From: JAJXUB01 sp047974805
GTDB taxonomy: Bacteria > Actinomycetota > Actinomycetes > Actinomycetales > Dermatophilaceae
Assembly: GCA_047974805.1 (NCBI GenBank)
Contig: JBKECS010000066.1
Coordinates: 38,841 to 102,840 of the forward strand
Direction: 5' to 3'
DNA length: 64,000 nt
Part shown: one piece after another, positions 26,057 through 34,578 of the stretch
How the letters are laid out: each line of letters opens with the position of its first letter
Position numbering within the stretch: the stretch's first letter is position 1
Notes under the pieces: model-generated
The model's input: the letters and a program-made list of their open reading frames with translations, nothing else
The model's database searches: none
What the model was told of the DNA's origin: nothing
Translations under genes and position numbers: made by a program

Positions 26057-27334
26057 TTAGGCCGACCGCTTGCGCGGAGAACGCTTCGGCGGCTCGTCCT
26101 GGCGCACGATGGTCGGCAGGACGTTCTTCAACACGACGTCCCGGTTCACCACGACCTTGGTGATGTCATCTTCGCTGGGCACGTCGAACATGACCGGCAG
26201 GAGGACCTCCTCCATGATCGCCCGAAGTCCGCGGGCGCCGGTACCTCGGGACAGCGCCTGCTCCGCCACGGCCTCTACCGCGTCCTCGGTGAACTCCAGC
26301 TCGACCCCGTCGATCGCGAACATCTTCTGGTACTGCTTGACCAGCGCATTACGGGGCGTGGTGAGGATTTCGACGAGGGCCGCCCGGTCCAGCGGGCTCA
26401 CCGTGGTGATGACGGGCAGGCGCCCGATGAATTCGGGGATGAGGCCGAACTTCATGAGATCTTCGGGCATGACGTCGTGGATGGATTCGGCCAAGTCCAT
26501 CGGTGTGTGCAACTCCGAGCCGAAGCCCAGGCCCTTCTTGCCGTTGCGGGACTCGATGAGCTTCTCCAGGCCAGCGAAAGCGCCGCCCACGATGAAGAGC
26601 ACGTTCGTCGTGTCGATCTGGATGAACTCCTGGTGGGGATGCTTGCGCCCGCCCTGGGGAGGCACCGAGGCAGCGGTCCCCTCGAGAATCTTCAGGAGTG
26701 CCTGCTGGACTCCCTCTCCGGAGACGTCCCGGGTGATCGAGGGATTCTCCGACTTCCGGGCGATCTTGTCGACCTCGTCGATGTAGATGATCCCGGTCTC
26801 GGCCTTCTTGACGTCATAGTCCGCAGCCTGAATCAGTTTGAGCAGGATGTTCTCGACATCCTCACCGACGTAGCCGGCCTCGGTCAACGCCGTGGCGTCG
26901 GCGATCGCGAAGGGCACATTGAGCATCTTGGCCAGCGTTTGCGCTAAGTAGGTTTTTCCGCACCCTGTCGGCCCGATGAGCAGGATGTTGGACTTGGCGA
27001 TGTCGACGTGGTCAGCGTCGCGCTTGGCGCCGCCCTCGCCGGCCTGGATGCGCTTGTAGTGGTTATAGACGGCAACCGCTAGGGCACGCTTGGCCACGTC
27101 CTGGCCGATGACGTATTGCTGGAGGAACTCGAAGATCTCGCGGGGTTTGGGCAGGTCGGCAAGCTCGAGGTCGGTGGTCTCCGCAAGTTCTTCCTCGATG
27201 ATCTCGTTGCACAGGTCGATGCATTCGTCGCAGATGTACACACCTGGTCCGGCGATGAGCTTCTTGACCTGTTTCTGCGACTTGCCGCAGAAGGAGCACT
27301 TGAGCAAGTCGCCACCGTCACCAAGTCGCGCCAC
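26057..27334 (-). CDS. clpX: ATP-dependent Clp protease ATP-binding subunit ClpX
   Basis: A 425-residue AAA+ unfoldase that feeds substrates to ClpP1P2. The N-terminal C4 zinc finger has Cys13, 16, 35, 38; Walker A GPTGCGKT is at 121-128; Walker B IIYIDEVDK, the pore-loop YVGEDVEN segment, the ClpP-contacting IGF-type region near GKKGLGFG and the GRLPV segment follow. GTG 27334 (reading MARLGDGG) is chosen because GGAAGG lies 8 nt upstream; the more distal GTG 27340 is too close to it. It lies 147 nt after clpP2 in the same direction. Confidence 0.97.
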   Translation of the reverse strand: MARLGDGGDLLKCSFCGKSQKQVKKLIAGPGVYICDECIDLCNEIIEEELAETTDLELADLPKPREIFEFLQQYVIGQDVAKRALAVAVYNHYKRIQAGEGGAKRDADHVDIAKSNILLIGPTGCGKTYLAQTLAKMLNVPFAIADATALTEAGYVGEDVENILLKLIQAADYDVKKAETGIIYIDEVDKIARKSENPSITRDVSGEGVQQALLKILEGTAASVPPQGGRKHPHQEFIQIDTTNVLFIVGGAFAGLEKLIESRNGKKGLGFGSELHTPMDLAESIHDVMPEDLMKFGLIPEFIGRLPVITTVSPLDRAALVEILTTPRNALVKQYQKMFAIDGVELEFTEDAVEAVAEQALSRGTGARGLRAIMEEVLLPVMFDVPSEDDITKVVVNRDVVLKNVLPTIVRQDEPPKRSPRKRSA

Positions 27335-27503
27335 GAGCACAGCCTTCCGTCGTCACCTTCTGCGGGTGGAGCACCCATCGGCCCCGACGGTACCCGCCGC
27401 CGGCGGCCTTAGCCTCCATTGAAACCCCGGTGTCGCGTCTGCGTCTGCCCTTGTCAGCTATCAGCGCAACCTCGTCCGGCTGGGCACCGACGGCGATCTG
27501 CGT

Positions 27504-28187
27504 CTAGTTGCTTGCCTTGCGGGAGCTGAGCACCTCGTCGATCAGGCCGTACTCCTTGGCCTGGTCGGCAGAGAGGATCTTGTCCCGCTCGATGTCCTGT
27601 TTGACCTGCTCGGGGCTACGACCACTGTGCCGAGCGATGGTGTCCTCGAGCCAGGTACGCATACGGAAAATCTCGTTGGCCTGGATCTCGACGTCTGAGG
27701 CTTGACCGCCACCACCCTCGACGGCAGGCTGATGGATCAGGATGCGACTGTTCGGCAGGGCGAACCGTTTGCCAGGTGCTCCGGCACCGAGCAAGACGGC
27801 GGCCGCCGACGCGGCCTGGCCGATGACGAAGGTCTGCACGTCCGGCCGGATGTATTGCATGGTGTCGTAGATGGCCGTCATGGCGGTGAACGACCCGCCC
27901 GGGCTGTTGATGTACATCAGCACGTCACGGTCGGGGTCTTGGGACTCCAGCACGATGAGCTGGGCGATGATGTCATCCGCCGATGCGTCATCGACTTGGA
28001 CCCCGAGGAAGATGATCCGGTCCTCGAACAGCTTGGTGTACGGGTCCTGGCGCTTCATCCCATAGGACGTGCGCTCTTCGAACTGCGGCAGGATGTATCG
28101 CCCGCGCGGAGCGGACCCGGTGTAGACGCCGGATGGGGTGGGGAAGGTCATGGGCATGGTGTCCTTGTCGTCTCGCTGGCCGGTCAC
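27504..28187 (-). CDS. clpP2: ATP-dependent Clp protease proteolytic subunit 2
   Basis: A 227-residue serine protease subunit. The catalytic Ser lies in GQAASAAAVL, the His in RILIHQP, and the Asp near the DKILSADQAKEYGLI segment. It has an unusual N-terminus (TFPTPSGVYTG) before the conserved YILPQFEERTSYG. Start GTG 28187 overlaps the clpP1 stop by 4 nt; ATG at codon 11, with AAGGAC upstream, is a good alternative. It forms a mixed heptamer system with ClpP1 in Actinobacteria, where both subunits are needed. Confidence 0.95.
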   Translation of the reverse strand: MTGQRDDKDTMPMTFPTPSGVYTGSAPRGRYILPQFEERTSYGMKRQDPYTKLFEDRIIFLGVQVDDASADDIIAQLIVLESQDPDRDVLMYINSPGGSFTAMTAIYDTMQYIRPDVQTFVIGQAASAAAVLLGAGAPGKRFALPNSRILIHQPAVEGGGGQASDVEIQANEIFRMRTWLEDTIARHSGRSPEQVKQDIERDKILSADQAKEYGLIDEVLSSRKASN

Positions 28188-28816
28188 TGCTTCGAGCCGG
28201 TGTCCGCGGCCGCGTCGTCCTGGCGTCCGGGGGCATCCTGCGCCCGGGTGATGACGTGATCGACGAAGCCGTAATCGAGGGCTTCGTGCGCGGTGAACCA
28301 GCGGTCCCGATCGGAGTCTTCGGTGATCTTCTCCAGGGTCTGTCCGGTGTGTTCGGCGATGAGTTCAGCCATCTGACGCTTCATGGCCAGGAGGAGTTCA
28401 GCCTGGATCTTGACATCCGTTGCGGTTCCGCCGATACCACCCAGGGGCTGGTGCATGAGGATCCGTGCGTGCGGGGTGGCATACCGCTTGCCCTTGGTGC
28501 CGGCAGACAGCAGGAACTGCCCCATGGAGGCAGCCATGCCCATGGCCACGGTAGCCACGTCGTTCGGCACCCACTGCATGGTGTCGAAGATGGCCATTCC
28601 GGCGGTCACCGACCCACCGGGAGAGTTGATGTAGAGCCAGATGTCCTTCTCAGGGTCTTCGGCGGCAAGCAGCAGCATCTGTGCGCAGATGGCATTGGCG
28701 TTGTCGTCGCGCACATCCGATCCGAGGAAGATGATGCGCTCCTTGAGGAGCCGATTGAAGATGTGGTCATCGAGGCCGGGCTGGGGCCCGGTCGCGGCGA
28801 TGAGGGGCTGCGTCAC
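28184..28816 (-). CDS. clpP1: ATP-dependent Clp protease proteolytic subunit 1
   Basis: A 210-residue ClpP subunit with catalytic Ser in GMAASMGQF and His in ARILMHQPLG. It is the first gene of a clpP1-clpP2 pair with a 4-nt overlap, followed by clpX. The C-terminal tail (QDAPGRQDDAAADTGSKQ) is longer and more polar than usual. AAGGAG lies just before the start. A ClgR-type box lies about 105 nt upstream, consistent with ClgR-controlled induction of this operon. Confidence 0.96.
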   Translation of the reverse strand: MTQPLIAATGPQPGLDDHIFNRLLKERIIFLGSDVRDDNANAICAQMLLLAAEDPEKDIWLYINSPGGSVTAGMAIFDTMQWVPNDVATVAMGMAASMGQFLLSAGTKGKRYATPHARILMHQPLGGIGGTATDVKIQAELLLAMKRQMAELIAEHTGQTLEKITEDSDRDRWFTAHEALDYGFVDHVITRAQDAPGRQDDAAADTGSKQ

Positions 28817-28921
28817 AGGTACTCCTTGGCAGGCCGAGCTGCCTGCGCTGCTGAGATGGATCTGTTAGGTGTCAGTGACCCTAACGCTCCACCACCGGCA
28901 ACGATTCCGATTGGCCGCTCT

Positions 28922-28935
28922 GTTCGCCGTGAGCG
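28922..28935 (-). promoter_or_regulatory. Candidate ClgR binding site upstream of clpP1
   Basis: GTTCGC-CGTGA-GCG on the plus strand matches the published ClgR pattern GTTCGC-N5-GCG exactly. It is about 105 nt upstream of the clpP1 start. The 300-nt gap 28817-29116 otherwise holds only a terminator and no convincing gene. Confidence 0.55.
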
Positions 28936-29045
28936 CAAGCATGACGGCACCGACCAGGAACAAGCGGTCAGAATGCCCGTGGACGGCCGCATGGGTGGAC
29001 GGTCGCATGGGGTCGCGGCACGCTGGCCCGACAACTTCGCAAGAG

Positions 29046-29092
29046 AACCCGGAGGTTCGCTGGGGAAACTTTGCCTTGTGAACCTCCGGGTT
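29046..29092 (-). terminator. Hairpin after the MFS gene, before clpP1
   Basis: Arms AACCCGGAGGTTC (29046-29058) and GAACCTCCGGGTT (29080-29092) are complementary over 13 bp with a 21-nt loop. It ends the MFS transcript and insulates the clpP1 promoter. Confidence 0.7.
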
Positions 29093-29116
29093 TCCTTGTC
29101 ACGGCTGTATCCGCGC

Positions 29117-30427
29117 CTAGTCCGTTGACCGTGCTGTAGAGACCGCCGGAACCGCAAAGACGGCGATGAGGAGCAACACGACGACAACGCTGAACGCGGG
29201 CAGGATGCCGACCCGGTCGCCCAGGTGCCCCAACAGCGGCGGTCCGGCGATGAAGGCGCCATAGCCGATGGTGGCGACGACGGACATCCGTGCTGCGGCA
29301 CGGCGCGGGTCATCGGCGGAGGCACTCATCCCGACCGGGAAGCCCAGCGCGGCGCCCACTCCCCAGATCCCGGCGCCGAGGTAGGCCGCCCAGACCGGGC
29401 CGACGATGACCAGGACCGCCCCGACGATGGCGATGAGGAACGTTGTCCGAACCACCGTGACTCGCCCGTACCGATCGATCAACGAGCCACCGAGCATCCG
29501 GGCGAGGGTCATGAACAGCAGGAAGACCGCAAAGGCAAGGGTGCCGGCCCACCTCGGCACGCCGTAGCCATCGACGAAGCCCACCGCGAGCCAATCGTTC
29601 GCGGTCCCCTCGGTGAATGCCGCGGCGAAGACGACCATCCCGATGACCAACGTCCGCCGCTCCAACCACGCCGAACCCGCTTCGATGTGCTCTCGACGAC
29701 GAGACTTACCCGCTCGCTCTCCCCCAGGCACACTGGCCTGACCGACGTCACCCATCTCACTGGCCTGACCGACGTCACCCATCTCACCGGAGTCAGCCCA
29801 GCCCAAGACCCCCTCGACGGTCCAGCTTGGGCCCGTCCCCGCGGGCACCTCGACCGGCGCCGGGGCCACCTCATCCTCGGGCAGGAACCGCGCGGTGACC
29901 CACCAGCCCAGCCCGACGATGACGACCCCGACAACCGCCAGGTGCCCAAGGATCGAGACGCCGGCATAGGACATCGCGGCCCCCACCAACGCGGCAACGA
30001 CCGTGCCCGCGGAAAACCCCGCGTGGTAACTGGGCATCACGGTCCGTCCCAGATCTCGCTCCACCGTCGCGCCCTCGAGGTTCATCGCCACGTCCCACAC
30101 CGCTACCCCGATACCGAGCAGCGCCAGGCTTGCTGCGAGCACCCACCTGTTGTCGAGGGTGGTGATGCCGAGCCCGATCCCCACGTTGCTCGCGAGGGCG
30201 GTCGCCAGGCCGATCCGGATGGCGCCCACGACACCTACTCGGGTGGCTAGGCGTCCCGACAGGGGCAAGGCGATCAACGACCCGACCGAGGTGAAGAGCA
30301 GGGTGCTGCCGAGTTCGCCAGGGGTTAGCGCCAGCGCGTGTTTGGCATCGGCAATCCGGGCTGCCCAGCTGGCGAAGCACACGCCGGCCAAGGCGAAGAC
30401 GACGAGAACCGCCCGGTGAGCCGCCAC
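29117..30427 (-). CDS. MFS transporter (YbjJ-like family)
   Basis: A 436-residue membrane protein with about twelve hydrophobic segments in two halves, typical of the major facilitator superfamily. The start VLVVFALAGVCFASWAARI and the segment LLGIGVAVWDVAMN resemble the YbjJ-like subfamily. The central loop is rich in Gly, Glu and Ser and contains two exact copies of EMGDVGQAS. Start GTG 30427 lies at the edge of the tig terminator hairpin and has no ribosome site. It sits between clpP1 and tig, which are usually adjacent. Substrate unknown. Confidence 0.85.
   Translation of the reverse strand: MAAHRAVLVVFALAGVCFASWAARIADAKHALALTPGELGSTLLFTSVGSLIALPLSGRLATRVGVVGAIRIGLATALASNVGIGLGITTLDNRWVLAASLALLGIGVAVWDVAMNLEGATVERDLGRTVMPSYHAGFSAGTVVAALVGAAMSYAGVSILGHLAVVGVVIVGLGWWVTARFLPEDEVAPAPVEVPAGTGPSWTVEGVLGWADSGEMGDVGQASEMGDVGQASVPGGERAGKSRRREHIEAGSAWLERRTLVIGMVVFAAAFTEGTANDWLAVGFVDGYGVPRWAGTLAFAVFLLFMTLARMLGGSLIDRYGRVTVVRTTFLIAIVGAVLVIVGPVWAAYLGAGIWGVGAALGFPVGMSASADDPRRAAARMSVVATIGYGAFIAGPPLLGHLGDRVGILPAFSVVVVLLLIAVFAVPAVSTARSTD
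29731..29784. repeat. Two tandem 27-bp units inside the MFS central loop
   Basis: Two identical 27-bp units begin CACTGGCCTGACCGACGTCA at 29731 and 29758. They encode a nine-residue repeat (EMGDVGQAS) in a cytoplasmic loop and do not break the frame. Confidence 0.9.
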
Positions 30428-30449
30428 GAGGGCGGCGTCACCGGGCGGT
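30408..30449 (-). terminator. Hairpin after tig overlapping the MFS start codon
   Basis: The right arm (30431-30449) and left arm (30408-30425, beginning ACCGCCCGGTGA) pair over 18 bp with a single bulged C, with loop ACGAG. It follows the tig stop by 20 nt on the minus strand. The MFS GTG (30427-30425) lies at the border of loop and 3' arm. Confidence 0.7.
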
Positions 30450-30468
30450 GTCGGGTGCTTGTCGGCGT

Positions 30469-31851
30469 TCAGGCGTCCTCAGCAGAGGTCGCGGCCGGTG
30501 TCTCCTCAGCGGACGTCTCGACCGGTGCCTCCTCGTCGGCAACCTCATCCGCCCCGTCCTCGACCTCGTCCGAGTCCTCCTGCTCACCGGGCAGAGCGGC
30601 GTTGAGGTCAACCGGGTTGCCGGAGGCGTCGGTGACGACCGCGAGCTCGAGGACCCCGGCCAGAGCCTTGCGGCGGGTGACCTCGCCAACCATCGCGCCG
30701 ATCTGCCCCTGCTGATCCATCGTTTGGGCGAATTGGTTGGGGTCCATGCCGTATTGCTGGGCGCTCATGATCAGGTACTCGATGAGCTCCTGCTGCCCGA
30801 CCTCGACGTTGTCCTTCTCGGCGATCGCGTCGAGAAGGAACTGCGTCCGCAGCGCCTTGCGGGTCGACTCGTCCACCTCGGCCCGGTGCTCGTCATCGTC
30901 CATCCGCTCCTCTCCCTCGAGGTGGGCGTCGACCTCGGCCAGGACGAGTCCATCCGGCACCGGGATCTCGATGGTGTCCAGCAGATGCTCAAGGACCTTG
31001 TCCCGGGCTTGCACCCCCTGGTCGAACTTCTTGCCCGCCTCGACCTGCTTGACCGCATCGGCCCGCAGCTCGTCCAAGGTGTCGAACTCCGAGGCGAGTT
31101 GGGCGAAGTCATCGTCCAACTCGGGCAGTTCGCGGATCTTGACCGCTGTGACCGTCACGACGCAGTCGGCGTTTTCGCCGGCATGTTCGCCACCGGCCAG
31201 GGGCGCGGTGAACTCCTTGCTCTGCCCGGCAGCCAGGCCGGTAATGGCCTCGTCCATACCGTCGAGCATGTTCCCCGACCCCACCTCGTAGGACACCCCA
31301 GACACAGAATCGACCTCTTCGCCGGCGACGGTCGCGCTCAGGTCGATGGTGACGAAGTCGCCGTCCGCGGCGGCGCGCTCCACACCCACCAGGGTCCCGA
31401 ACCGTTGCTGCAGCGAGGTCAACCGATCGGCGACCTCATCGTCGGTCACCACAGCGTCGTCGACCTGGACGGCGATCCCGGCCAGGTTGGGCAGATCGAT
31501 CTGAGGACGCACGTCGGTCTCGACGGTGAAGGACAGCTCCTGGCCCTCCTCCAGAGGAACCTCAGTGACCTCGACGTCTGGACGCCCGATGGCCTTGACC
31601 TCGTTCTCCTCGACGGCGCGGCCGAAGAACTCTGGCAGGGCTTCGTTCACGGCCTCTTGGACGACCGCGGCGCGTCCGATCCGCTGGTCGATGATCCGCG
31701 CAGGCACCTTGCCGCGCCGGAAGCCCGGCACCTGGATCTGGCCGGCGATCGTCTTGTATGCCTGGTCCAGGCTCGGCTTGAGCTCCTCGAACGGGACCTG
31801 CACAGTCAGCTTGACGCGGGTCGGGTTGAGAGTCTCGACGGCAGTCTTCAC
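30469..31851 (-). CDS. tig: Trigger factor
   Basis: A 460-residue ribosome-associated chaperone. The N-terminal ribosome-binding signature is GFRRGKVP, the middle is a FKBP-like peptidyl-prolyl isomerase domain (for example VSYEVGSGNMLDG), and the C-terminal chaperone arms end in a long acidic tail (EDSDEVEDGADEVADEE). GTG 31851 is preferred because GGAAGG lies 6 nt upstream; longer readings enter the non-coding leader. TAGCAT at 31936-31931 is a possible -10 element. It normally precedes clpP1; here the MFS gene intervenes. Confidence 0.96.
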   Translation of the reverse strand: MKTAVETLNPTRVKLTVQVPFEELKPSLDQAYKTIAGQIQVPGFRRGKVPARIIDQRIGRAAVVQEAVNEALPEFFGRAVEENEVKAIGRPDVEVTEVPLEEGQELSFTVETDVRPQIDLPNLAGIAVQVDDAVVTDDEVADRLTSLQQRFGTLVGVERAAADGDFVTIDLSATVAGEEVDSVSGVSYEVGSGNMLDGMDEAITGLAAGQSKEFTAPLAGGEHAGENADCVVTVTAVKIRELPELDDDFAQLASEFDTLDELRADAVKQVEAGKKFDQGVQARDKVLEHLLDTIEIPVPDGLVLAEVDAHLEGEERMDDDEHRAEVDESTRKALRTQFLLDAIAEKDNVEVGQQELIEYLIMSAQQYGMDPNQFAQTMDQQGQIGAMVGEVTRRKALAGVLELAVVTDASGNPVDLNAALPGEQEDSDEVEDGADEVADEEAPVETSAEETPAATSAEDA

Positions 31852-32043
31852 AACGGGCCTTCCACTGGAATGAACGTCTCGGGGAGCGCACCGGGACAGA
31901 CCGCCGGCAGCACACGTGAACCAGCAGACCATGCTAGCCGTATGCCGCACTCGGGCCGAATCGTCCGGCCCACCGGCAATCCCCTCCGATGAGCAGGAAC
32001 CCGGCATGCCGCATACCGACCGGCGCCGGTGGCTCCTACTCCG

Positions 32044-32117
32044 TCGGGGTAGCCGGATTTGAACCGGCGGCCTTCCGCTCCCAAAGCGGACGCGCTACCA
32101 ACCTGCGCCATACCCCG
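32044..32117 (-). tRNA. tRNA-Pro (TGG anticodon)
   Basis: The 74-nt minus-strand cloverleaf starts CGGGGTATGGCGCAGG and has matching acceptor arms, D- and T-arms (GGTTCAAATCC) and the anticodon loop TTTGGGA. The CCA end is not encoded. It reads CCA proline codons. Confidence 0.96.
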
Positions 32118-32299
32118 TTGCTGTCAAGCTCCGCGTTCGAACGGCCCGTTGGACCGTCATGCCGGCAGGAGTCCGCTGCTGCCGGCGGCGACGGCGGTTT
32201 GGGAGCCGGGAACGCGGGCATTAGGCTAGCCCCTGCCTTGCCCGGGTGCGCAATCCGGCCCTGACGGACCGGCGGCTGCGGCCGTGGGCAGCGCACCCT

Positions 32300-32373
32300 G
32301 CGGGCGTAGCTCAATGGTAGAGCCCCAGTCTTCCAAACTGGCTACGCGAGTTCGATTCTCGTCGCCCGCTCCA
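32300..32373 (+). tRNA. tRNA-Gly (TCC anticodon)
   Basis: The cloverleaf starts GCGGGCGTAGCTCAATGG and has T-arm GAGTTCGATTCTC and anticodon loop CTTCCAA. The CCA end is encoded (32371-32373). It is divergent from tRNA-Pro across 182 nt and is followed after 3 nt by a hairpin. Confidence 0.96.
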
Positions 32374-32376
32374 GCC

Positions 32377-32416
32377 GTGAGGGGCACCGGACCTACAGTG
32401 GTCCGGTGCCCCTCAC
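32377..32416 (+). terminator. Perfect 17-bp hairpin after tRNA-Gly, with a -10 box in its loop
   Basis: The arms GTGAGGGGCACCGGACC (32377-32393) and its complement (32400-32416) flank the loop TACAGT. The loop is a good -10 hexamer that sits 6 nt before the Nudix GTG (32406), which is inside the 3' arm. The element may terminate the tRNA and also drive a leaderless message for the next gene. Confidence 0.7.
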
Positions 32417-32819
32417 CTTCTTCACCGCCAGCGTCTGCCTGCTCGATGCACCGCGGCTGCTGACCGTCCGCAAGCAGGGCACCGCGCGGTTTATGCTGCC
32501 CGGCGGCAAGATCGAGCCCGGCGAGACCCCCCTGGAATGCGCCATCAGGGAGACGCGTGAGGAAACCGGGCTGACCCTCGACCCCACCACGGTGTCCTGG
32601 CTCGGGCATTGGGTTGCCCCCGCAGCCAACGAGCCGGGCGCAATGGTCGACTCGGTGGTCCATGTGGCTGCCTGTCCGGACACCCCGGAGCCGGCCAACG
32701 AGATCGCCGAGGTTGTCTGGCTGGACCCGACCGGCACGATCCCACCGGACTTGGCGCCGCTACTGGTCCGGCACGTCCTGCCGGCCGTCCGCGATTGGCT
32801 CAGCGCCGCACGGCAGTGA
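32406..32819 (+). CDS. Nudix hydrolase
   Basis: A 137-residue enzyme with an intact Nudix box, GGKIEPGETPLECAIRETRE followed by ETGL, that hydrolyses a nucleoside diphosphate linked to some other moiety. The fold begins directly at the GTG (TFFTASVCLLD), so this start is firm. It has no Shine-Dalgarno and appears leaderless from TACAGT. The last 20 nt overlap the end of the convergent trmB. The substrate cannot be told from sequence; MutT-like house-cleaning is a general possibility. Confidence 0.85.
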   Translation: MPLTFFTASVCLLDAPRLLTVRKQGTARFMLPGGKIEPGETPLECAIRETREETGLTLDPTTVSWLGHWVAPAANEPGAMVDSVVHVAACPDTPEPANEIAEVVWLDPTGTIPPDLAPLLVRHVLPAVRDWLSAARQ

Positions 32820-33492
32820 ACTCGGCGACGGCCGGCCCGGCGATCTTGGCCTTGGCCTCGAAACCGTCCATCGGTCGCCACGCCGGGCGTTCGCCCTCGG
32901 TGACCGCGAACCGGTCCCCGGCCGACAGGACGCTTCGGATGTGCGATGCGTAGCCGGCGTGGTCCGTGGCGATCCGGATCACCCCGGACGGGGCCAGTCG
33001 CCGGTATGCCAGATCGAGAAGATCCGGGCCGACAAGTCGGCGTTTGTGGTGACGCGCCTTGGGCCACGGGTCGGGGAAGAACATGTGCAGCCCGGCCAGA
33101 TGCTGCGGCGCGATCCGTTCGGCCAACACATTCACGCCGTCGTCGAGAACGATCCGAAGGTTGGGCACGGCGCACCGCTGGGCAGCCGCGAGCATCCGTG
33201 CGATCCCGGGCGGGTGGACGTCGACGGCGAGGACGTCGTGGTGCGGATGCGTGGCCGCATACCCGATCGCGGCGCCACCATGGCCGCAGCCAATCTCCAG
33301 CACCAGCGGCGCCACCCGCCCGAACGTGGCCATGGCATCCAGCGGACCGTCCGGGATCGCCCGTGACGGCCCAAGGGCAGCCAACCGGTCCAGGGTCAGT
33401 GGGGAGAGCCGGCCGCGCCGTGCGGAGTAGCTGCGGATCCGGGGCTGGCTGCCCGCGGCGGCGGCCTCGGCCTGATTCGACATGACCGTCAT
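32800..33492 (-). CDS. trmB: tRNA (guanine-N7-)-methyltransferase
   Basis: A 230-residue SAM-dependent methyltransferase that modifies G46 in the tRNA variable loop. Motif I is LVLEIGCGHG, and the diagnostic HMFFPDPWPKARHHKRR segment is present. ATG 33492 overlaps the phosphatase stop by 4 nt (ATGA), so the two are coupled. It converges on the Nudix gene with a 20-nt overlap. Confidence 0.94.
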   Translation of the reverse strand: MTVMSNQAEAAAAGSQPRIRSYSARRGRLSPLTLDRLAALGPSRAIPDGPLDAMATFGRVAPLVLEIGCGHGGAAIGYAATHPHHDVLAVDVHPPGIARMLAAAQRCAVPNLRIVLDDGVNVLAERIAPQHLAGLHMFFPDPWPKARHHKRRLVGPDLLDLAYRRLAPSGVIRIATDHAGYASHIRSVLSAGDRFAVTEGERPAWRPMDGFEAKAKIAGPAVAEFTAVRR

Positions 33493-34556
33493 GTCCGGGT
33501 GAGCACGACCGCGGCCCGATCGTCGGCGTCTCCGGCCCTCGCTGCGTCGCAGACGGCTCGAGCAACCCGGGACGGCGCCGCGGACACGGCCGCCCGCTCG
33601 GCGACGCCGAGCATACGATCGATCCCGTCGGCCAACTCGTATCGTTGCGACTCGATGACCCCGTCGGTGTACAGCAAGATCGCGTCGCCGGGCTCCATGG
33701 TCCCGCCGACGCGGCGATAGTGCGCGAACTCGACCACGCCCAACAACGGCCCGGCCGCAGCATCGAGCATCGACCAACGTCCGGATCCACCCCGATGATG
33801 CGCGGCCGGCGGATGACCAGCAGACCCCACCGTGTAGGCGCCGGTGCTCAGATCCACCCAGAGATGGACACAGGTCGCGAAGCCCTCCGGCCATTGCTGG
33901 CGCAGCAGGAAGGCGTTGGCGCTGGGCAGGAACTCCTCCGGTGGCGTCGACCCAAGCAGCCCGGCGAGCGCCCCGGACAGCAACAGCGAGCGCGTCCCCG
34001 CGTTGACGCCCTTGCCGGAGACGTCGACTAGGGCGAGCTCAAGGATCTGTCCGTCGATGGAGCGGCTTGCGATGAGGAAGTCGCCCGAGAAGGAGTCCCC
34101 GTGGGCCGAATCGACCACGGCCTCCGCGGTCCATCCCTCCGGCAAGGCGGGGATCTCTCCGGTCCGCTTCAACCGGTCGCGCAGATCCACCAGCATGGAC
34201 TCGCCCAGCACCCCGGTCACGCCGAGCCGAGAGCGGGCGTTGGAGACCCACAACATCAGGCCCATGACGATGACCTGGGCGGTGAGGCTGACCGGGAAGC
34301 CGGCGTCGGACTGACCGACATCCGAGGCAGCGACCATCCACCACAGGATGTAGGCGTCCACGACGAGGAGCCGCCCTGTGGTCAAGAACAGGCCGGCGAC
34401 CACGACGATCGGCGCGAAAGGCGCCACCGCGGGCCAGTCCGGATGCCACATCATCACCGCGACACCCACGGCAGTGACCGCCACGACGAGGATGGCGAGC
34501 ACGAAGAACCCCCCGCCCGGTCGCCACCTGGCGCGGCGACGAAGCGAGCGGATCAC
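33489..34556 (-). CDS. Membrane-anchored PP2C-type (SpoIIE-like) serine/threonine phosphatase
   Basis: A 355-residue protein with three or four N-terminal hydrophobic segments (residues about 15-105) and a cytoplasmic phosphatase domain. Metal-binding acidic motifs of the family are visible in GDSFSGDFL, LALVDVSGKG and ILLYTDGVIES. Such Actinobacteria enzymes often regulate sigma factor or anti-sigma switches, but no partner is near. It is coupled to trmB by 4 nt. I do not see a GAF or PAS sensor. Confidence 0.85.
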   Translation of the reverse strand: MIRSLRRRARWRPGGGFFVLAILVVAVTAVGVAVMMWHPDWPAVAPFAPIVVVAGLFLTTGRLLVVDAYILWWMVAASDVGQSDAGFPVSLTAQVIVMGLMLWVSNARSRLGVTGVLGESMLVDLRDRLKRTGEIPALPEGWTAEAVVDSAHGDSFSGDFLIASRSIDGQILELALVDVSGKGVNAGTRSLLLSGALAGLLGSTPPEEFLPSANAFLLRQQWPEGFATCVHLWVDLSTGAYTVGSAGHPPAAHHRGGSGRWSMLDAAAGPLLGVVEFAHYRRVGGTMEPGDAILLYTDGVIESQRYELADGIDRMLGVAERAAVSAAPSRVARAVCDAARAGDADDRAAVVLTRT

Positions 34557-34578
34557 CCTGCTCGGCCAGGTGCGGATA

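Noticed and set aside
28869..29081. A 70-residue plus-strand reading upstream of clpP1
   Set aside because: It covers the ClgR site and the terminator and shows no protein-like pattern.
32385..32420. Hairpin as an ordinary tRNA terminator only
   Set aside because: Its loop is a promoter -10 box and its arm contains the next start, so termination alone does not explain it.
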